From Alectoria sarmentosa (taxonomy: Eukaryota; Ascomycota; Lecanoromycetes; Lecanorales; Parmeliaceae): 64,000 nt of DNA. Within the stretch, counting starts at the first letter, position 1. The number at the start of each line of letters is the position of its first letter. Positions 57,710-64,000 of this stretch are shown here, piece after piece. Below the pieces are notes generated by a model. It ran no database searches. It saw only the letters and a list, made by a program, of their open reading frames with translations, and was not told where the DNA came from. The stretch covers positions 1-64,000 of the forward strand of contig WOGZ01000070.1 in the NCBI GenBank assembly GCA_009733775.1. Reading direction: 5' to 3'. Both the position numbers and the translations under genes were made by a program.

Positions 57710-58799
57710 ATGAGATCTAGCAGCCTGCTGCCCTTTGCCTTCGCCCTCAGGACTCTGGCTTTCCCAGCCCCTGATCCCGTGCAAGTCCGGGCTGCCACGA
57801 ATACCCTTACCACGTATACCCTTACCACGTAAGCAGGCCCCTCGAGTTCTTCACAGATGTTGCTCTTTGCCTGCTCCTACGAGTCATGTTTCTTGACAAA
57901 ACTCAGGGCTTTACCCACACGTCTATGATTTTTTTAGTGGCTGCAATGTACTTCATCGCTCAAGTCACTGGTCTCATATCTCCCATTGAATCAACACTGA
58001 CACCCTCCACAGCGGCTTCACCGGTCTTCCCACCTCTGTGGCTCCAGCTTCCTGCCTTGGGATCACCAACGGCACAACAGAAAATGACCTGATCAACGGC
58101 GTCTGCAAGAACCTGACCCTCATTTTCGCCCGCGGCACCACGGAAAACGGCAACATTGGCGATATTGTCGGTCCGCCCTTTGTCAATGCCCTCGTCAGCA
58201 TGCTTGGCAAAGCTCAAGTAGCCGTCCAGGGAGTCAACAATTATCCCGCCGACGTCCAGGACTTTCTCGCGGGGGGAAGTGTCACCGGAAGTCAGGACAT
58301 GGCCGCATTGATTGCTCAGGCGATGACACGGTGTCCTGGAACTAAGTTGTGTGTGTCAGGGTACAGTCAGGGGGCTCAGGTTGCTCATAATGCTGTGAAT
58401 TTGATCTCGCAGGCTCAGACAAACTTCATAAATTCGGTCGTGCTTTTCGGTGACCCTGACGACGGCGAGGCTTTTGGCAAGGTCCCTGCAAACAACGTAT
58501 CGGTCGACTGTCATACAGGTGGTACGCACATTTCGGACTTATTCTTCCCTCTTATGTACCAAATCTATAGCCGCAAGACATCGTCCGGGAGCAAAGCCTG
58601 GCTACTACTCCTGGGACCTATTATAGCCCAGGTCCCTTGCCTTAGCAATGCTGACCCTTCAATGTGCCTAGATGATATTTGCCTACATGGGGACTTGATA
58701 CTGGTTCCGCACTTGGATTATTGTCTGGACGCGGACGCCGAGGCCAGCTTCGTGGTTCAGAAGTCAGGGTTGGAGACTGTTGGTGCAGCTGGTTTTTAG
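57710..58799 (+). CDS. Secreted cutinase-family esterase (CE5)
   Basis: Serine esterase that cuts cutin or related plant polyesters outside the cell. Exons: 57710-57828, 58013-58518, 58672-58799; 250 aa. Signal peptide MRSSSLLPFAFALRTLAFPA, then a Thr-rich linker (ATNTLTTYTLTT). Family motifs: LIFARGTTENGNIGDIVGPP (oxyanion region), CVSGYSQGAQVAHNAV with nucleophile Ser about residue 157, and after the last intron DDICLHGD (catalytic Asp) and VPHLDY (catalytic His). Paired Cys at CLGI/GVCKN, CPGTKLCVSG and VDCHTDDIC fit the usual disulfides. Intron 1 is 184 nt; intron 2 is 153 nt and open in frame, so its retention would insert 51 residues before the catalytic Asp. Confidence 0.9.
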
Positions 58800-59340
58800 A
58801 AGCTACGTTAGTCATGTCGAGTTTTGTGGTGCACACAGAAGTCGGGTTTGATAATCGGTGCCGGAAGGACCCTGTAGGAGAGACAAGGGCCCTGTAGATC
58901 GCACGCTCGTAGGCAGATGGCATAGATTTCTACCTTGTCAGAAATGATTGGGTCTAAAACGATGCTTTTCCTCCAAAAAGCTACTTTACTGTAAAGCTTC
59001 ATGCATGTATGCCAAGGCTGATTAGACATGGCCTTCAAGAAGCAACATATCCCGGAAATGCCTAGCAGATAGAGTACGAAATTACGAGATAGAGAGTCGC
59101 ATGGGTGCTTCATCATGTCCACTCCTTCTTCCGCCCCTTCGAAACCGTCTACTCGGCCAAAAACACTGAAACGCATGCCCGCTGAGCACCATGTATAAGT
59201 TAAATACTTCTCACCAGTCCGAGGCCGATACCCGCAGGTCGTTCCCCACATCTCTGACCTCTTTGGTATGATCACGATTGAAAGCCGCGAAGCTCAATTA
59301 TAATAATTACTCATATTACCTTTGACGCTTTGCATCGATC
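58800..59340. other. Cutinase 3' flank and AAR2 promoter
   Basis: 540 bp; a minus-strand frame (58808-59275) has no family features and looks like chance. No repeat or RNA gene seen. Confidence 0.45.
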
Positions 59341-60667
59341 ATGGCCACCGCTCTGACAGCAACCGTCCTCCTCCGTGGGTTATTCTTTCTGAGCTATTTG
59401 CTCCTGATTCGTGATGCATTTGGAGTTGCAAGACTTGTCTGAGGAGTGAAAGAAATCCCGGGACCTGTTCCGCAACTCCAATCTGATCCCAAAAGAGACA
59501 TTCTGACTCCGAAATCATTTAGTCGACCTTCCTCCAGGAATACTTTGCGGCATCGATCTTCTATCCTTCACGACTTCCGCTCAGTTTCGAGGCATAAAGA
59601 AAATCCCCCCTGGCTGGCATTTCGTCTTCACGAGCGAAACACTGTCCCTCTCCCCTCGGGATGGCTTTTGGTTCCATGTCCCCACTACAACCACAAATTC
59701 TATTCCTCTGATCGTCCGCAAATGGGACACTTCCACCGGCTCACTACTTCACTGTTCAGACCCCGAAGGTTTCCGCGCCGGACTGCCTACGCTATGGGAG
59801 AAGAACCTCTCGCCCTATCGACAGTCCGTTGGCAAAGAAACGAAGGCTGAAATGGGGGACTGGGCGGGACTGACGGAGCATGTGAGCCCGAGGTTACTTG
59901 GGCATCTTACGCAAAGTGAAGACTGGAAGATCTCGTCGGCGAGTTGTGCGAAGGAAGACAGAGACGAGATACCTGGCCTCACTGCTGAGGATGTTGGAGA
60001 AGAAGAGAGGGAATTGGGTACACTAGGGATTGATCTTAGACGGATGTGGAGGCAGGGCGCAGTAGGAAGGGAAAGAACAGAGGCTGCTCTAGATTCAAGC
60101 TGGGCGTTGAGTGATATTGTGGAGCGATGGCGTCCCCGGGACCGGAAAGAGGAAGAGGAGTGGGGCAATATGGTGCTCGGGCAGATAGAAGCCTGCTTCC
60201 TGATGGTGCTGACCGTAGCGAACTACTCCTGCCTGGAAGAGTGGAAACGCTGCGTCGGGCTGGTCTTGACGTGCAAAAGGGCCGTGAGGGAAAAGGAGGA
60301 GTGGTTTGGAACTTTCTTGGTGCTGTTGAGGAGGCAGTTGGAGAGATCTGAGGATGTTGAGGGTGGCTTGTTCGATTTGAATGAGGAAGGAGGAACGTAT
60401 TTGAAGAGGCTTTTGAAAGGGTTCAAGAGAACGCTGGCACAGGTATTTGGAGAGGGGGAGGGGGAGGACGTTAGGGACGAAATGGAGGCGTTGGAGGCTT
60501 TCTTGAAGGGAGAGTATGGATGGGAATTAGGGGAAGAGTTTGTGAGGAGAGGAATGTTGGAATTGGAGGATGGAGAGCAGGTCGAGATGGAGATGGAGGA
60601 GATGGATGGAGAAGATGAGAGGGGCGAGTATGCTCCCGTTGTAGTTCATCTAGACAATTCAGGATAA
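59341..60667 (+). CDS. aar2: AAR2, U5 snRNP assembly factor
   Basis: Chaperone that holds Prp8 during U5 snRNP maturation before exchange with Brr2. Exons 59341-59374 and 59523-60667; 392 aa. The 148-nt intron (GTGGGT...TTCTGACTCC...TTTAG) joins MATALTATVLL to DLPPGILCGIDLLSFTTSAQ. Conserved AAR2 text follows: FRGIKKIPPGWHFVFTSE, GFWFHVP, RKWDTSTGSLLHCSD, LWEKNLSPYRQSV, WAGLTEHVSPRLLGHL. The C-terminal helical domain includes ALDSSWALSDIVERWRP-type segments and LTVANYSCLEEWKRCVGLVL. The acidic C-terminal tail is Glu/Met-rich. The intron itself contains VKEIPGP in one frame, coincidentally like the IKKIPPG of the exon. Confidence 0.9.
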
Positions 60668-60824
60668 GAATCCTGCTTTGGGTTTCACTCCAATTTACAC
60701 GGGCTATGAGTATTTGAAGCAATCTTGAAATGCATGAAGACCAGGCAAGAGCCGTTCTTCTCGTTTTTTGACTATCGACTATAACCTCGCTACATAGCCA
60801 TCGGCCACCAGCAGTACATTGCGC

Positions 60825-61610
60825 TTAGAGACGACGACCTCTCCTGCCGCCCTTACGACGTGTAGAGTCCGAAGGCGTAGGTGTCACATCCTCAATCCTT
60901 CCAATCTTCATCCCCGAACGAGCAAGCGCGCGAAGAGCAGACTGAGCACCTGGGCCGGGGGTTTTGGTCCCATTGCCTATAGATTTTGATCAGTGTCTTC
61001 TGTAGAGAATCATATTGATGAAGATTATGGTACCTCCAGTGGCCCTAATCTTGATGTGCAGAGCATTGATACCCAATTCCTTGCATCTGGTAGCTACATC
61101 TTGCGCAGCCAACATAGCAGCGTATGGCGAAGACTCGTCACGATCGGCTTTCACTTTCATCCCGCCGGTAACTCTGCTAATTGTTTCACGGCCACTGGAA
61201 TCACCCAGAATGTAAGCCCTTTGACCCCACAGTGTCGTACTCATATATTTGGCACAAACCTGAGATCGGTGACATCTACATCATTTCAGAGTCAGCATTT
61301 ATAACTCAAGACGGATTCTTGAGTCTGAAGACAGATGTGATGAGGGCGTCTCTACTCCTCAGACATGTCCCCAAGACTCAGAAAAGGATACGAAAGAGGA
61401 AGAAACAAACCAGAAAGGGTACTTACGAACGAAGGTATCATTGAAGGACGCGAAGATACGGGCGACGCCGAAGACAAGTTCGCCTATTTGAAAGGTTTTG
61501 TTAGCATTCTGAAAGGACGGGCAGGTATGATAGGGATCACCTTCGCGGACTTGGGGGCCAAGAGAGATGTTCTCGGTGGCAGCACGCTCTACTTTTTTCT
61601 TCGGAGGCAT
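60825..61610 (-). CDS. rps14: 40S ribosomal protein uS11 (S14)
   Basis: Exons: 61610-61541, 61483-61427, 61275-61260 (16 nt), 61194-61034, 60976-60825; 151 aa, the family length. MPPKKKVERAATENISLGPQ, ELVFGVARIFASFNDTFVHV, TDLSGRETISRVTGGMKVKA, DESSPYAAMLAAQDVA, LHIKIRATGGNGTKTPGPGA, and the basic end STRRKGGRRGRRL. Exon 3 is a 16-nt microexon encoding most of (H)VTDLS; the following intron uses a GTTTGT donor. Phase and sequence agree at each junction. Divergent with TYR1. Confidence 0.96.
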
Positions 61611-62039
61611 GTTGAAGGAATTTCGAGTCGAGTTTTTGCAGAGGTGGCAGAGTTTAGCACTCAGGACAAGTAAAGTAATTCGGTGGAGATCGTCAAGAAT
61701 GCGAAATACTAGCGTAATGTGCCGCGGCAAGCGTTTCATCTAAGCGAGCTCAGCCCTAAGACCCTAGACCAAGACCAAGACCAAACCTTTTCTTTCGTGC
61801 ACTGGCTCGACTCATTCAATCCTCCTCAACGAGAAGCATGCGCCTGTTTAGCGGGTTCGGGCATGTTTTACCGTTCTCTTGATGATTCCATACAGGACTG
61901 TGGCTTGCTGCCTGTCTTGACATGCTAGTCTTGACTGCTGTCGTCTCTGTACTTGATCTTTGGCGTCTGGAAAAAATCCAGGCCAAACTTCATCAAACCG
62001 ACATCAAAAGAAAGTCGGAGGGCTCACTGATCAGTTCTC
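61611..62039. promoter_or_regulatory. Shared promoter of uS11 and TYR1
   Basis: 429 bp between divergent starts. It contains a GACCAAGACCAAGACC direct repeat (about 61765-61780) and the motif AGCCCTAAGACCCTAG near 61750, similar to the AGCCCTAA boxes often seen near fungal ribosomal protein genes. Confidence 0.4.
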
Positions 62040-63840
62040 ATGATGGAGAACACAACCGTAGGTATCATTGGTATGGGTGACATGGGGAAGATGTATGCTC
62101 GGAGGATTAGTGCTGCTGGCTGGAGGTAATTAATAGCTGTTCCTTTGGGAACGTTCGTTATTGCCCCAAATTGTGAGTATGCTCGCTTCCTTTTCGACCT
62201 CCACGCGATGCAATGATGACTTGAGTGCATTTGGCTCGAGTATGGCTTGTCTACAGGTCTTAGGGTCATTCTGGCCCCTGGGTTTGGAAGCAAGCTGTCA
62301 CTGATGTAAAATCTCAGCTACCTAAATTATATTTGTCTGAAATCTGCACTCCGAGTTCTCTGTCTACTTTCAATAACGTATTTGGGTTTGAGTTGACAAG
62401 TATCCGTTACAGGTGCTCGACCGCTACTCTTGCTGTTGCACCTGAAGAGCTTTTGACAAAGGCTGATCCATTGTGTGCACAGGGTGAATGCCTGCGACAA
62501 GCCCGAGAAATACGATTTATTGAGTAGTGAATTTGCTGACAGCGTGAATATTCGTCTGTGACGTCCAACGTGTATACACAGCTGAAGCTAGTCTAGAGCA
62601 ATGTGCGAATATTCCGTGACGGCCGTCTCGTCTCACGGTCAAGCGATTTTATTCTGTATAGCGTCGAAGCAGAAGCTATCGGTCGAATTGTGAGCGAATA
62701 TGGACCTTGTATGCTTCGTGATGTAAATCTGCAGTCCTCGCACTGACCTTGATGCAGCGACGAAGCAAGGCGCCATTGTCGGAGGCCAGACTTCTTGTAA
62801 AGAGATCGAGATAGCTGCCTTCGAAAAACACTTGCCCGAAGACGTCCAAATCATCTCCTGCCACTCCCTGCATGGACCCAAGGTTGATCCCAAGGGTCAG
62901 CCTCTCGCATTGATCAAGCATCGTGCATCACAACAAAGCTTTGCTTTGGTCAAAAATATCATCTCATGCTTCGATTCTAACATTGTCTATCTTACTGCCC
63001 AACAGCATGATCGAATCACAGCAGACACACAGGCTGTCACCCATGCCGCATTCTTGAGTATGGGCACTGCATGGTTCTCCAATAATCAATTCCCTTGGGA
63101 GATCAACCGCTATGTTGGTGGTATTGAGAACATCAAATGCAATATCATGCTTCGTATATACTCAAACAAATGGCATGTTTACGCTGGTCTTGCGATTCTG
63201 AACACCTGGGCCAAAAAGCAAATCCGGCAATATGCCGAATCCGTCACTGAGCTCTTCAAGTTGATGCTCGGCGGCCACCGAGAAGAGCTTGAGAAACGTG
63301 TCAGGACTGCTGGAGCAGCTGTGTTTGGCTCTGAGCCTAGTCAGAAAGATTTGCTCCTGAGAGACGACGTTTTGGATCGGTTCTCGCTTGGGAAGGTGCC
63401 GAAGGAGAGGACACCAAACAACCACCTGAGTCTTTTGGCCATGGTCGACTGCTGGTGGAAATTAGGCATCGTACCCTACGATCATATGATCTGCTCTACA
63501 CCTGTGAGTAACATTCACCGCTGTTCCGTACGGCCAACCTCGGTTCTAATGTCGATCCTTTCAGCCTTTCCGACTCTGGCTCGGAGTCACTGAATACCTC
63601 TTCCGTAAGCCACAGCTCCTCGAAGAAGTCATCAACACCGGCATTGAGGACAATACTTTTCGCTCGGATGACCTAGAATTTACGTTTGCCGCTCGCGGTT
63701 GGTCGGACTGCGTTTCCTTTGGCGATTTTGCGTCTTACCAGGATCGCTTCGAGCGCATCTCGAAATACTTTGAGCCTCGATATCCAGAAGCCACACGGAT
63801 AGGCAATGAAATGATCAGCGTTATCTTGGAGAAGACCTGA
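62040..63840 (+). CDS. tyr1: Prephenate dehydrogenase Tyr1
   Basis: Oxidative decarboxylation of prephenate to 4-hydroxyphenylpyruvate in tyrosine synthesis, NAD(P)-linked. Exons: 62040-62125, 62483-62543, 62597-62708, 62758-63503, 63565-63840; 426 aa. N-terminal Rossmann loop TVGIIGMGDMGKMYARRI, then VNACDKPEKYDLL, VEAEAIGRIVSEYGPS, GAIVGGQTSCKEIEIAAFEK, ISCHSLHGPKVDPKGQPL, DRITADTQAVTHAAFLSMGT, LRIYSNKWHVYAGLAIL, NNHLSLLAMVDCWWKLGIVP, RSDDLEFTFAARGW, end GNEMISVILEKT. Intron 1 is long (357 nt) against 49-61 nt for the others. Confidence 0.94.
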
Positions 63841-64000
63841 TACGACGCAGTCAGTCCAATTGGGTGAGGCCTGTTCATACCCAAGCACCAATTGTGGCTG
63901 AGGGAGTCTGACATAGTACCAAAGCAAGAAGTGGCAATCGAAGTGGCACGAGTCCTCCAGAACGGGGGACGATAGCAACACCAAGGAGGAGACTCTGGTA
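63841..64000. other. Window end, TYR1 3' flank
   Basis: 160 bp after the TYR1 stop with no recognisable feature; a minus-strand frame here runs over the TYR1 end and is a shadow. Confidence 0.5.

Noticed and set aside
58808..59275. Minus-strand 155-codon frame between cutinase and AAR2
   Set aside because: No domain, no convincing start context and composition unlike neighbouring genes; overlaps the cutinase 3' flank.
59375..59522. Broken N-terminus of AAR2 (stop after 33 codons)
   Set aside because: A 148-nt intron with GTGGGT donor, CTGAC branch point and TTTAG acceptor gives the full family sequence.
63673..63984. Minus-strand 103-codon frame at the window end
   Set aside because: It is antisense to the last TYR1 exon, which is strongly supported.

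Overview
This window comes from a filamentous ascomycete (Pezizomycotina). The evidence is short GT-AG introns of about 40-90 nt with CTRAY branch points, a CON7-type zinc-finger gene, noxR, a fungal RICTOR/Ste16, a cutinase, kynureninase, and AT-rich blocks with the mark of repeat-induced point mutation (RIP). The general look of the genes would fit Leotiomycetes, but I cannot fix the class by reading. The genome here has two compartments: GC-balanced gene blocks and two AT blocks (1-1088 and about 19450-30205) with no intact gene.

Layout. 1-1088: RIP-degraded DNA ending in what looks like the terminus of a pogo/Tigger-like DNA transposon. 1560-6610: decayed accessory genes, namely a repeat-protein remnant and a large phospholipase-C-like pseudogene with nonsense mutations, frameshifts and a 5-bp duplication. 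7360-14757: RICTOR (TORC2) and a two-RING/LON protein, both with uORFs. 17048-19285: a mitochondrial PPR protein on the minus strand, starting about 160 bp from the AT block. 20387-27124: a complete RIP-mutated Ty3/Gypsy chromovirus with 199-bp LTRs and ACTTT target-site duplications. 27631-29621: a second, non-coding LTR element with 183-bp LTRs, TTATA duplications and an internal array with a 168-bp period. 30208-31530: a short tandem repeat and remnants of a zinc-finger-like gene at the AT-block margin. 32787-34261: CON7-like transcription factor. 34262-38953: gene-poor, with microsatellites. 38954-63840: dense housekeeping block: DBP2, ISA2, kynureninase, noxR, ThiD-type kinase, F-box/LRR protein, RAD9, RCC1-like protein, uS9, cutinase, AAR2, uS11 and prephenate dehydrogenase.

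Many neighbours are divergent pairs with short shared promoters (ISA2/kynureninase, F-box/RAD9, RCC1-like/uS9, uS11/TYR1). The genes cover signalling (RICTOR, noxR, CON7), RNA work (DBP2, AAR2, ribosomal proteins), cofactor and amino-acid metabolism, DNA-damage checkpoint (RAD9) and plant-surface degradation (cutinase). I saw no tRNA, rRNA or CRISPR array. Exon coordinates were derived by hand from splice signals, reading frame and family alignment from memory; for every multi-exon model listed as CDS, the summed exon length is a multiple of three.
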